Source of the DNA: SZUA-229 sp964531165
Lineage (GTDB): Bacteria > Pseudomonadota > Gammaproteobacteria > SZUA-229
Assembly (NCBI GenBank): GCA_964531165.1
Contig: CAZHEA010000004.1
Coordinates: forward strand, 1-64,000
Direction: 5' to 3'
Length of the DNA: 64,000 nt
The position numbers and the translations under genes are program-made. How positions within the stretch are numbered: the first letter of the stretch is position 1; every line of letters starts with the position of its first letter. The notes under the pieces are model-generated. The model made no database searches. It worked only from the letters and a program-made list of their open reading frames with translations, and was not told the DNA's origin. Of this stretch, positions 1 to 7,778 are shown one piece after another.

Positions 1-1
1 A

Positions 2-664
2 GATGATGCTATCACCGAGCAACTGTCAGCAGCTTTCGATGCCATGCCGGCGATTTATATTGCCGATGGTCATCACCGTTCAGCATCGGCTTCGCGAGTG
101 GCAAAGTCGAAAGGCGGTAGTGACGATGATATGAGTCATTATTTTCTGTCTGTTATATTTCCACATAAACAGATGAAGATTTTTGATTACAACCGGGTGG
201 TTACTGATCTGAATGGTTTATCAAAAGATGAGTTTATTGCAAAAATAAAAGAAAACTTCAACTGTGAAAAAGAATCTGCACCGGTTAAGCCGACAAAACC
301 AAATGAGTTTGGAATGTATATTGATGGAGAATGGTATCGTTTGAATATTAATCCGCAATTAGTTTCCAATGATCCGGTAGCAAGATTAGATGTGAGTTTG
401 CTGGCGGATAATTTACTCGGGCCGATATTAAATATTACCGACCCGCGTACTGATCCAAGAATCGATTTTGTGGGTGGAATTCGCGGCCTTGAAGGTCTGG
501 AAAAACGCGTTGACAGTGGCGAAATGGCGGCAGCATTTTCTATGTATGCCACCAGTATGGAAGATTTAATGTTAGTGGCAGACGCTAATGAAGTGATGCC
601 CCCCAAGTCAACCTGGTTTGAACCGAAGCTGGCAGACGGGCTGGTTTCGCACGTGCTGGATTGA
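2..664 (+). CDS. DUF1015 family protein, 5'-truncated by window edge
   Basis: This is the 3' part of a gene that begins before the window. The reading frame is already open at base 2 (DDAITEQLSAAFDAMP...), so the first internal Met at 44 is not the start. The stretch IADGHHRSASA is typical of DUF1015 proteins, a widespread family of about 400 residues. The remaining 220 residues therefore represent roughly its C-terminal half. The biochemical role of the family is not established; some members lie near serine-biosynthesis genes. The gene ends in TGA, followed directly by the inverted-repeat element at 692-932. Family assignment rests on recalled motif resemblance. Confidence 0.8.
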   Translation, partial: DDAITEQLSAAFDAMPAIYIADGHHRSASASRVAKSKGGSDDDMSHYFLSVIFPHKQMKIFDYNRVVTDLNGLSKDEFIAKIKENFNCEKESAPVKPTKPNEFGMYIDGEWYRLNINPQLVSNDPVARLDVSLLADNLLGPILNITDPRTDPRIDFVGGIRGLEGLEKRVDSGEMAAAFSMYATSMEDLMLVADANEVMPPKSTWFEPKLADGLVSHVLD

Positions 665-691
665 TGGTTGAAAGTTTAAAAGTTTTAAAAG

Positions 692-932
692 CAAAAGATT
701 ACCGCAAATGAACGCGAATAGGCGCAAATAAAAGATAAAACAGGTGATGGTATTGAGTGGCTTAAATGACTAAAGCCACTTGATCTCTGGCCCATAAAAA
801 TATGGCCCATAAAAATATGCCCATAAAAATAATCACGGGTATTCAGGAAAGACAGTATTTTTTGTGCAGTACGCTGCAGGCATACAAACAAAAAAATTGC
901 GTCTATTCGCGTTCATTTGCGGTAATTTTTTG
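692..932. repeat. Inverted-repeat-bounded intergenic element (MITE-like)
   Basis: The 304-base gap between two genes contains a long inverted repeat. The left arm is 692-727 and the right arm 897-932. Its core, 698-727 against the reverse complement of 897-926, matches at 29 of 30 positions; extending to 36 bases adds one more mismatch. The core includes ACCGCAAATGAACGCGAATA. About 170 bases lie between the arms. They hold a perfect 8-bp hairpin (756-763 with 773-780) and a 15-bp tandem repeat (789-832). No ORF in it looks like a transposase. Long termini, small size and no coding content suggest a non-autonomous element or a large transcribed stem-loop. No clear target-site duplication is visible. 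Confidence 0.7.
789..832. repeat. 15-bp tandem repeat, about 2.9 copies
   Basis: The unit GGCCCATAAAAATAT occurs at 789-803 and 804-818, followed by a near-complete third copy at 819-832 that lacks one G. It sits between the arms of the inverted-repeat element at 692-932. A separate short run of the unit TTGACT, about three copies, lies just beyond the right arm near 930-947. Confidence 0.85.
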
Positions 933-968
933 ACTTTGACTTTGACTTTAATTAATAACTATAAGCAA

Positions 969-2303
969 CTAATCAATATACCGCGCAATTAACCCCCGCT
1001 CAGCCATGTCTTTATCCAGCTTAATTCGAATTTTATAACCGCCACCTTTCGCTTCATCCATGTCATTGCCATGCATATCCTGCATCTGTTCTAAAATAAT
1101 ATCTTCATTGCCGGAAGGCTTAATTAATTCCAGTTTATCGCCGACTTTAATTTTATTTTTAACATCAATGTCAGCCATGCCAGTTGCACTGTCGTAAGCA
1201 ACGACTTCACCGACAAACTGTTGCTTGCGACTTACGGAATTACCCTGCATATAATTTTGATATTCATGGGTATGATGGCGTTGGTAGAAACCGTCGGTGT
1301 AGCCGCGGTTAGCCAGATTTTCTAATACGCCTAATAATTGCGGATTAAACGCTTTGCCCTGGGTTGCATCGAGTATGGCTTCTTTATAGCTTTGTGCGGT
1401 GCGCGCAACGTAATAATGAGATTTGGTACGGCCTTCAATTTTTAAACTGTCGATGCCAATATCTACCAGTTGCTTTACATGTTCTACCGCGCGTAAATCT
1501 TTTGAGTTCATAATGTAAGTGCCGTGCTCGTCCTCTTCAATCGGCATTTGTTCGCCGGGACGATTGGCTTCTTCTAAAAACATCACTTCATTGGCATCCG
1601 GGTGACGGGCATCACCCATGTCAGAAAGTTGTATTGTCTGCTCAGGAATGACTTTAGGTTTATACACGCCTTCAGTATTTTGCTCTGACGGGGTTGATTT
1701 GTAATCCCAACGGCAGGCATTGGTGCAGCTGCCCTGGTTTGGATCGCGGTGATTAAAATAGCCGGAGAGTAAACAGCGTCCCGAGTAGGCGATACAAAGT
1801 GCGCCATGTACAAACACTTCCAGTTCCATCTCCGGACATTCCTGCCTAATTTCCTTGATTTCATCCAGAGACAATTCCCGGGATAAAATAATTCTTTCGA
1901 TGCCCACTGATTTCCAGAATTTAACCGCAGCAAAATTAACCGTATTGGCCTGCACCGATAAATGCACCGGCATCTCCGGCCAACGTTCACGAACCATCAT
2001 AATTAATCCCGGGTCTGCCATTATTAAAGCATCCGGTTGCATATCAATAATCGGCGACATATCTTTGATATAGGATTTTATTTTACTGTTGTGCGGCATT
2101 AAGTTAGAAGCGAGATAAAACTTTTTACCCAGAGCGTGAGCTTCTTTTATGCCGATGGCTAAGTTTTCTTCCAGAAAGTCATTGTTACGCACCCGCAGAC
2201 TGTAGCGAGGTTGCCCGGCATATACTGCATCGGCGCCATAGGCAAATGCATAACGCATGTTTTTGAGGGTGCCCGCAGGTGAAAGCAGTTCAGTTTGTTT
2301 CAT
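969..2303 (-). CDS. trhP: tRNA uridine-34 hydroxylase TrhP (peptidase U32 family, YegQ)
   Basis: The 444-residue product matches the peptidase U32 family, TrhP/YegQ branch (E. coli about 450 residues). TrhP makes 5-hydroxyuridine at the tRNA wobble position, the first step toward cmo5U, without O2. It opens with TELLSPAGTLKNMRYAFAYG. The U32 signature EVFVHGALCIAYSGRCLLSG is followed by GSCTNACRW, giving Cys170, Cys177, Cys193 and Cys197, which fit an iron-sulfur site. The frame stays open another 113 codons upstream, but that extension is low-complexity and overlaps the divergent permease gene. The Met at 2303 starts the family-conserved N-terminus. The 77 bases between the two starts must hold both promoters. 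Confidence 0.92.
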   Translation of the reverse strand: MKQTELLSPAGTLKNMRYAFAYGADAVYAGQPRYSLRVRNNDFLEENLAIGIKEAHALGKKFYLASNLMPHNSKIKSYIKDMSPIIDMQPDALIMADPGLIMMVRERWPEMPVHLSVQANTVNFAAVKFWKSVGIERIILSRELSLDEIKEIRQECPEMELEVFVHGALCIAYSGRCLLSGYFNHRDPNQGSCTNACRWDYKSTPSEQNTEGVYKPKVIPEQTIQLSDMGDARHPDANEVMFLEEANRPGEQMPIEEDEHGTYIMNSKDLRAVEHVKQLVDIGIDSLKIEGRTKSHYYVARTAQSYKEAILDATQGKAFNPQLLGVLENLANRGYTDGFYQRHHTHEYQNYMQGNSVSRKQQFVGEVVAYDSATGMADIDVKNKIKVGDKLELIKPSGNEDIILEQMQDMHGNDMDEAKGGGYKIRIKLDKDMAERGLIARYID

Positions 2304-2380
2304 GGTGAATAATCTTGGTAGTGAAAAGTACGGGGCCGGGTATTTTACCTTAATTTTAGCGAATAGGTTAAACTCATAAT

Positions 2381-3454
2381 ATGCTTGAGACAATACAAAA
2401 CATGGGTTTGAATATCTGGTCGGTTTATCTGGATACAGCAATCTGGCTGCTGCTTGGGTTGTTTGCCGCGGGCCTGGTAAAAGTCTATATTCCTGAGGAT
2501 GCGATGAAGCGCTGGCTGGGGGGCAGTGGTTTGTCGGCGGTGAGCCGTGCGGCGTTATTCGGTGCTCCGCTGCCCCTGTGCTCCTGCGGGGTACTACCCG
2601 CGGCAATCGGTTTGCGTAGAGCCGGTGCGTCGAAGGAGGCAACCGTGTCTTTTCTGATTTCTACACCCGAAACTAGCATCGATTCGGTGGCGGTTACTTA
2701 TGCATTGATGGGGCCGGTAATGGCAATATTTAGGCCGATAGCGGCGCTATTTAGTGCGATAGTTACCGGCATGATGGTGGCGACTGTTAAAGACGAGCCG
2801 GTGACACCTGTTGACGATGAGTCGCAAAATGCTACCTGTTGTGACAGTGCCTGTGCACAGCAGGACGCGACAGCAGTTGAAGAGAAACCTCAGCGGCAAC
2901 AGAATAAATTTTTACTAGCAGTACGCTATGCGGGAGCTGATTTGCTGGATGATATTTCCCGCTGGATGGCATTCGGCATTGTACTCGCGGGCATTATGAT
3001 GGCGGTAATTCCCGATGGCTGGTTGGCGCAATGGGGGCAGGGTTTTACGGCCATGCTGATTATGTTGCTGGTGGGAATTCCTCTGTATATCTGTGCGGTA
3101 GCATCTACGCCAATTGCGGCGGGTTTGCTTATTGCAGGGGTTTCGCCGGGTGCAGTACTGGTGTTTTTGCTGGTGGGCCCGGCAACCAATGCGGGTAGTT
3201 TCATGCTGGTTAAAAAAGAGCTGGGAACAAAAGTCACGCTGATTTATCTTTTGGGCATTTCAGTGGTGAGTCTAATCATGGGGCTTTTGCTGGACTGGGG
3301 TGTTGCAAATATGAGCCTGCAGATTGATGCCCGTCATCAGCAGCAAAATAACTTTATTCCTGATGAGCTGAGTTTAATCGGTGCGGTTGTGTTGCTGGTG
3401 CTTGGCGTACCGGTAATTAGAAATAGACTGCTGCCTTTTTTTGCAAATAAATAA
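2381..3454 (+). CDS. SO_0444-type Cu/Zn efflux permease (DUF318/ArsP-like)
   Basis: A 357-residue integral membrane protein of the permease family that includes DUF318/ArsP proteins. The segment PLPLCSCGVLPAAIGLRRAG (Cys67, Cys69) followed by FLISTPETSIDS is the signature of the SO_0444 branch, annotated as Cu/Zn efflux. About eight membrane segments are predicted, in two blocks separated by a soluble loop at about residues 135-180. That loop carries Cys153, Cys154 and Cys158 (TCCDSAC) and could bind soft metals. Metal export is inferred from the family; the actual ion cannot be read from sequence. It is divergent from trhP and is followed by an unknown secreted protein. Confidence 0.82.
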   Translation: MLETIQNMGLNIWSVYLDTAIWLLLGLFAAGLVKVYIPEDAMKRWLGGSGLSAVSRAALFGAPLPLCSCGVLPAAIGLRRAGASKEATVSFLISTPETSIDSVAVTYALMGPVMAIFRPIAALFSAIVTGMMVATVKDEPVTPVDDESQNATCCDSACAQQDATAVEEKPQRQQNKFLLAVRYAGADLLDDISRWMAFGIVLAGIMMAVIPDGWLAQWGQGFTAMLIMLLVGIPLYICAVASTPIAAGLLIAGVSPGAVLVFLLVGPATNAGSFMLVKKELGTKVTLIYLLGISVVSLIMGLLLDWGVANMSLQIDARHQQQNNFIPDELSLIGAVVLLVLGVPVIRNRLLPFFANK

Positions 3455-3497
3455 CTAAACTGTTAGTGTCCGCTTTATTAAAAGCGTTGAGGTTTTT

Positions 3498-3875
3498 ATG
3501 TTTAAAGTTTTAACCTGTCATTGTTTGTTGCGAAATCAATGGCTGTTTACAGTGATGCTACTGATGCTCAGTCATATGGTTTTCGCGGATGGTATTTTTG
3601 TTGACAGAAAAAAAGCGCAACATGATTTAAGTGGTGTCGAACTCAATAGAATAAAAGCCGAGCATCAGATTCGGTTTGGTCAAAAAGTGTCAACATCACA
3701 AAATTTCGGGGTAAAAAACAAAGCACAACAGGCTCAGGTGCAAAAAGCCAGTTGGAGTGATTGTAGAAATTATGCGTTACACAAACGCAACAGGTGCTAT
3801 CGGGATGGGCGTGATGCGTATCGTTGTGAGCAGATGTATGACGCCAGAGTCACGCTTTGTAATACGCTTTTATAA
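3498..3875 (+). CDS. Small secreted protein with four C-terminal cysteines, function unknown
   Basis: A 125-residue protein with a hydrophobic N-terminus ending ...LMLSHMVFADG, consistent with Sec export and cleavage after VFA. The start is supported by GAGG about six bases upstream. The mature part is basic. Its last 40 residues carry four Cys (CRNYALHKRNRCYRDGRDAYRCEQMYDARVTLC, two shorter blocks read together), suggesting two disulfides or a metal site. It lies 43 bases downstream of the metal permease gene and may be co-transcribed, which hints at envelope or metal-stress function. I do not recognise the family. Confidence 0.6.
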   Translation: MFKVLTCHCLLRNQWLFTVMLLMLSHMVFADGIFVDRKKAQHDLSGVELNRIKAEHQIRFGQKVSTSQNFGVKNKAQQAQVQKASWSDCRNYALHKRNRCYRDGRDAYRCEQMYDARVTLCNTLL

Positions 3876-3917
3876 AATTAACTTTCCGTGGCTAATGATT
3901 TTAGCAATTAAAATTTA

Positions 3918-4517
3918 TTAGAGTGCCTGACGAATTAAGTATTGAGATAATTCGATGGCATTAGACTGTTCTTCTGTCAATTCGTTATCTTTTTCAGTTA
4001 GCGCCAGACTTTCTTTGCTTAACATGGTTTCCAGTACTGCAGACAGGGCATGAATGCGTTCCTGTGCGATAATCATTTCTAACATGCGGCAGTAAGGCTT
4101 GATTAAGTCGATATAATGTACTGCGTCGAGCAATTTGAGGCTACGGTGTTCACTTTTTTCTGAAGTATAAAACAGGGCAAGAATATCGTCACATTGGTAT
4201 TGCGTTTCACGCAAACTATCCAGCTCCTGTTTAGTTAGTTGTAGACAACTCAGCAGGCTATTCAGGCAGGATTCAATTTCCATACGTTCATTATAGCTGG
4301 TGCGTTGAATAAACTGGCCGCGATTGGCGGTAATCATGAGAAATTGAATGGCCAGAGTGTCAATGGCATTGAGCAGAGTTTTTACCGTGTATTCCTGTTC
4401 GGCACCCAGATTTAAGCGGGTATTGAAGCCCAGTTGTTGGAGCTTGATGGGAAGGGAGTTGTTAATGGTTTTTAAACTGACCAGTAGTGAGTTAATTGAC
4501 GCAATGGACTTAGCCAT
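3918..4517 (-). CDS. Hypothetical helical protein, 199 aa
   Basis: No signal peptide, membrane segment or recognised motif. The sequence is rich in Leu, Ile, Glu and Ser and looks almost entirely alpha-helical, with possible coiled-coil stretches. Its 5' flank contains the DnaA-box cluster at 4622-4770, so expression could respond to DnaA or the cell cycle, but that is only positional inference. Coding is supported by length, ordinary composition and lack of a better competing frame. Confidence 0.55.
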   Translation of the reverse strand: MAKSIASINSLLVSLKTINNSLPIKLQQLGFNTRLNLGAEQEYTVKTLLNAIDTLAIQFLMITANRGQFIQRTSYNERMEIESCLNSLLSCLQLTKQELDSLRETQYQCDDILALFYTSEKSEHRSLKLLDAVHYIDLIKPYCRMLEMIIAQERIHALSAVLETMLSKESLALTEKDNELTEEQSNAIELSQYLIRQAL

Positions 4518-4621
4518 ATCAATTTTTTTCCTTCACAGTTAATGTCTATATATTGGTTCGGCGCAGGGTGCTACCGATAAAACTGTCACAAATATCTGCC
4601 GTCCCGCAGATTCTTTTATGC

Positions 4622-4770
4622 TGTGGATAACTTATTAATTTAAGTCCCCATTCATTCCTTAGTTCTTTTATATAAATCTGTGAATAACTATATATTGTGG
4701 GTTGAATATTTGTCAATCACTATCTGCTGTGGATAAGCCTGTTGGAGAAAAAGGAATAAGCTGTGGATAA
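4622..4770 (+). promoter_or_regulatory. Cluster of four DnaA boxes
   Basis: Within the 371-base gap 4518-4888, three exact copies of TGTGGATAA (reverse complement TTATCCACA, the strong DnaA box) occur at 4622-4630, 4728-4736 and 4762-4770. A fourth site, TGTGAATAA at 4679-4687, fits the wider TTATNCACA consensus. All have the same orientation, spaced 57, 49 and 34 bases apart in AT-rich DNA. The cluster could be a DnaA-titration or regulatory site or part of an origin. Neither dnaA nor gidA/mnmG-type origin neighbours are in the window, so I do not call it oriC. Confidence 0.75.
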
Positions 4771-4888
4771 GTCTGTTAAGTTGCCGTCAGTTATGGTCTG
4801 TAAGGCTGCTTAAAAAGTAACCGGATAAAAACAATGGTTAAATATCTGACCAGTGGTTATCATGTAATGAATGTCAGATATTATTGTC

Positions 4889-5344
4889 TTACGGGTGAAC
4901 CGGTATGTGGGTGTTGGTGATGAGTGGATTATTCAGTGCCAGTAAATAAATCACATAACCCGCGCCGCAAAACTGGCCCAGGTGGAGTAAATTCTGCAGG
5001 CCAAGCAGTGAGCGATAAGCCTGTTGATTAACCACCTGATATTGCTGGTTACAGGTTTTAAGCATGCCTTTTAAAATATGAGAGTGGTTAAATATATAAC
5101 TGACAGTAATAATGGTGAGTAAAAAAGCGGCTGTCTGGTTTTTAATCAGAGCTGCACAAATGCCTGCCAGTAAGCACAGCACCGAATTGAGCCGGTATAG
5201 TCGACGGTAAATGGTGAAGCTGTCGATAAGGTTGTGCGGGGCTTTTAATAAAATATTATAGAGCAGGGTAACCAGTAAAAAACTGCCCATGGATGCACCG
5301 GTGAACGCAACTGAAAGAAGGGTGAAGAAAAAATAAATATCCAT
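4889..5344 (-). CDS. Small multi-spanning membrane protein (possibly DUF4149/TMEM205-like)
   Basis: A 151-residue protein with four likely membrane helices: about residues 4-30, 55-70, 72-88 and 118-137. The arrangement loosely resembles DUF4149-type proteins (a Gly-Ser-rich first helix, then an YRRLYRLN loop before helix two), but the match is too weak to name. No enzymatic residues stand out. It lies between the DnaA-box cluster and the YeeE/YedE gene, 130 bases downstream of neither strand partner in an obvious operon. Confidence 0.6.
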   Translation of the reverse strand: MDIYFFFTLLSVAFTGASMGSFLLVTLLYNILLKAPHNLIDSFTIYRRLYRLNSVLCLLAGICAALIKNQTAAFLLTIITVSYIFNHSHILKGMLKTCNQQYQVVNQQAYRSLLGLQNLLHLGQFCGAGYVIYLLALNNPLITNTHIPVHP

Positions 5345-5474
5345 GGGCAGAGTGTAGCATTTATTTCTGCCTGGATTTTAGGGTGGCGGGGAATGGTTAG
5401 AGCTAAGAAAGCTAAAATTTCCATGAGGGAAGAGACAAACTTCCCCCCTGGAAAAAGGCGGAGTGAATGTTGTC

Positions 5475-6746
5475 TTAAAAGTTTTCCAGTGAACGCATTT
5501 TCTCAGGCAGCATCTTAAAGTCTACCAGCGAACTCACCAGGCACTTAATAAAGGTTGCATCATCTTCATGCATCATTTTGTAGTACTGTATTTTCATGGT
5601 CAGAGCACTTCCAAAAATTATCGAAATCAGCGCCAGTACCGAGCCAATCGAAAGTGTTGAAACGCCAGTAATGCCCTGGCCGATAGTACAGCCCAGTGCC
5701 AGTACACCGCCTACACCCATTAGTATGCCACCAATTAAATGGGTGACGAAATCCTTCATATCAAGAAACCATTCGATGCGGAAAGATTTTGAAATGAGCG
5801 CCCAGATCAGTGAGCCTAAAATCACACCCAGTACCGCAGCCATGCCGGCGGTAACATAGGCATTGTCGAAGCTTTTCATTACATAGCGAGTGGTTTGACC
5901 AATAGGGTTAATAAAAGTAAATGACTGTGGAGCCACATCGCGGGGGCGGGCATCTGCGTCATCTTCCATCATATCCCAGGACTCGGCAGCCGCATATTCT
6001 GTCCAGCTGAAATTTTCATCATCTGCTGTAACGGTGACCATGCTGGAGGTTGCAAACCAGGCAGCCAGAACAGCAGCGCCGACGGTGAAGCCACCGAGTT
6101 TGTTGTCGAAGCTGTTACGGAAGTCTTTAGATTTGAAGATAAAGGCCAGTAGAGCAATAGCCAGAACCAGGCCAATGACTGTACGGGATATGCCAATATC
6201 CATGCCTATGCTGCTACCGATTACACTGCCAAAATCCTGTGCTGTACTCAGGCTGGCTGAGGTCGGGCTGGTCCAGGGATAGAAAACGATGGAGTAAATA
6301 GTGCTGTCTGTGCCCGGGAACGGGTTAATCATAAAGTAGGCAAAAATCGATACGATAATGAACAGAATAATGGATTTAAGGTTGCCGCCGCCAATACGAA
6401 TCAGTGCCTTATTGCCGCAGCCGCTGCCCAGCGTCATGCCGATGCCAAACAGGAAGCCGCCTAAAATATATTCTAACCAGGCAAAGTTGCTACCTCGGTA
6501 GGGCGGCAGGGTAGAGTCTACACTGGCAATGCCGCTGTATTCAAAGATCACAACACCGATAATCGCGACTGCCATTGCCAGCATCCAGGCGCGCATGCGA
6601 CTGTTGTCGCCAATATTTACCATATCGGAAACCGCACCCATGGTGCAGAAATTGGTTTTATTAACCACTGCACCCATAATAAAGGCAATGGCGAAAATAG
6701 TGAGTAGCACGGTTAAATGTGCGGAAGAGAAATCTTCAAATATCAT
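5475..6746 (-). CDS. YeeE/YedE family sulfur-compound transporter
   Basis: A 423-residue polytopic membrane protein with about ten helices in two related halves, as in YeeE/YedE proteins such as the thiosulfate carrier TsuA. Conserved Cys motifs are visible: NFCTMG (Cys34), GSGCGNK (Cys110) and GCTIGQGITG (Cys352). In TsuA such cysteines relay the sulfur compound through the membrane. An acidic loop at about 240-270 is unusual. The Met at 6746 is chosen because CGAGG lies seven bases upstream; the frame extends 13 codons further without a better site. The substrate (thiosulfate or another sulfur species) is inference. No tusA-like gene is adjacent; the window's TusA is at 21240. Confidence 0.88.
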   Translation of the reverse strand: MIFEDFSSAHLTVLLTIFAIAFIMGAVVNKTNFCTMGAVSDMVNIGDNSRMRAWMLAMAVAIIGVVIFEYSGIASVDSTLPPYRGSNFAWLEYILGGFLFGIGMTLGSGCGNKALIRIGGGNLKSIILFIIVSIFAYFMINPFPGTDSTIYSIVFYPWTSPTSASLSTAQDFGSVIGSSIGMDIGISRTVIGLVLAIALLAFIFKSKDFRNSFDNKLGGFTVGAAVLAAWFATSSMVTVTADDENFSWTEYAAAESWDMMEDDADARPRDVAPQSFTFINPIGQTTRYVMKSFDNAYVTAGMAAVLGVILGSLIWALISKSFRIEWFLDMKDFVTHLIGGILMGVGGVLALGCTIGQGITGVSTLSIGSVLALISIIFGSALTMKIQYYKMMHEDDATFIKCLVSSLVDFKMLPEKMRSLENF

Positions 6747-7037
6747 GGTTAAACCTCGTGATTGTACGTATTGATTAAGATGCACAGATTCGCAGGATTA
6801 TTCCAATAAACCGGCAAAATAATGTAATACGGGTAGTTGTTGCTTAACACGCTGATTATTCCACCACAGCATCAAAATCGGAGCTATGTAACCTTGGAAA
6901 ATTAATAGTCATTTAATAAAGCTTCAGGCCGATCTATGCCGACTCTGATTAGTTGGGCGAATCATACCGGTAAACGGCTTTATTGCAAGCGTCTACTGTG
7001 ATTTTTAGTCAGAAAAAGATGGCTATATACTGAGGTT

Positions 7038-7604
7038 TCAGACCCGTTTCCGGGCCACCGCAGAGACAATATAGCGTTGTGAACCACCGGGTATAATGGT
7101 ATCAAAAGGATAGCAGGTAACCAGGTGCAGGTAGGCGCTGAACGGGTCATTAATAAATCGTGCCTGATCCATATCGACCACTCGGGTTGACGTGACCTCA
7201 AACCGAGTGCTGCCAGCATCAACAGTTTCAATAAAGATGGTTTCGCCAGACTGCAAATATTGCAGAAAATGGAAGTGGGTGTCACGGTGGGCACTGATTA
7301 AACTGTTACCCGGCTGTCCGGGGGCAACGGATGAAAAATGATGCCCAGGCCCGAAAGCTAGAGTACGGCCACTGTCACCAGCTAACACGATTAAGTCGAC
7401 TTGCAACCGTGGTACGGTAAGGCGGGCAATCGGCCATGTATCCGCCCAGGGCCAGGGTTTGCTTTGTGGTTCGCCGGCTTTAACTTTTTGCCAGGCCCGG
7501 TCTAATAAATGCTGGGCGACGACGGCCTTGGTTTCTATGTATACGCCTTCGCCGACAAACCAGCAGCCGGGAACAAATAAAAAGATGAGTATGTAGGGTT
7601 TCAT
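7038..7604 (-). CDS. Class GN sortase
   Basis: A 188-residue sortase of the Gram-negative class, a membrane-anchored cysteine transpeptidase that cuts its target's C-terminal signal. The catalytic triad is visible: His106 in ISAHRDTHF, Cys164 in HLVTCYPFD and Arg177 in GGSQRYIVSA. The N-terminal hydrophobic segment (about 3-18) anchors it in the inner membrane, with the catalytic domain in the periplasm. It follows its presumed substrate (7779-9965) on the same strand, and the dedicated two-component genes are divergent beyond that. This arrangement is diagnostic for the proteobacterial dedicated sortase system. The natural function of these systems is poorly known. Confidence 0.93.
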   Translation of the reverse strand: MKPYILIFLFVPGCWFVGEGVYIETKAVVAQHLLDRAWQKVKAGEPQSKPWPWADTWPIARLTVPRLQVDLIVLAGDSGRTLAFGPGHHFSSVAPGQPGNSLISAHRDTHFHFLQYLQSGETIFIETVDAGSTRFEVTSTRVVDMDQARFINDPFSAYLHLVTCYPFDTIIPGGSQRYIVSAVARKRV

Positions 7605-7778
7605 GTCTGGGTCCGGGTGTTAATAATCTCTGGGAAAAATCAGGTTTAGTGTCGCAAGCTGTATCAAAAGCTGTCAGGCGAGTTCTGATACCACTCTGTA
7701 CTCTGTGTTTACGTGTCTCAGTAGCTGTCTTTTAAAATGAACACTAAAACTCAGTGCACGCAAAGTGTTATCAAATAA

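Noticed and set aside
685..891. Minus-strand 68-codon ORF in the inverted-repeat element
   Set aside because: It lies over the tandem repeat and hairpin, has repetitive composition (GHIFMGHIFMG) and no ribosome site.
2304..2642. N-terminal extension of trhP by 113 codons
   Set aside because: Not conserved, Pro/Arg-rich and overlapping the divergent permease gene.
4518..4888. The DnaA-box region as the chromosomal replication origin
   Set aside because: No dnaA, dnaN or gidA-type neighbours and no evident AT-rich unwinding repeats. Without genome-wide skew the boxes alone do not establish oriC.
5427..5445. GGGAAG/CTTCCC hairpin as a terminator of the YeeE gene
   Set aside because: No T-run on either strand and imperfect flanks.
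6980..7294. Minus-strand ORF overlapping the sortase 3' end
   Set aside because: It is in a shifted frame of the sortase gene and matches no family, while the sortase frame has all catalytic residues.
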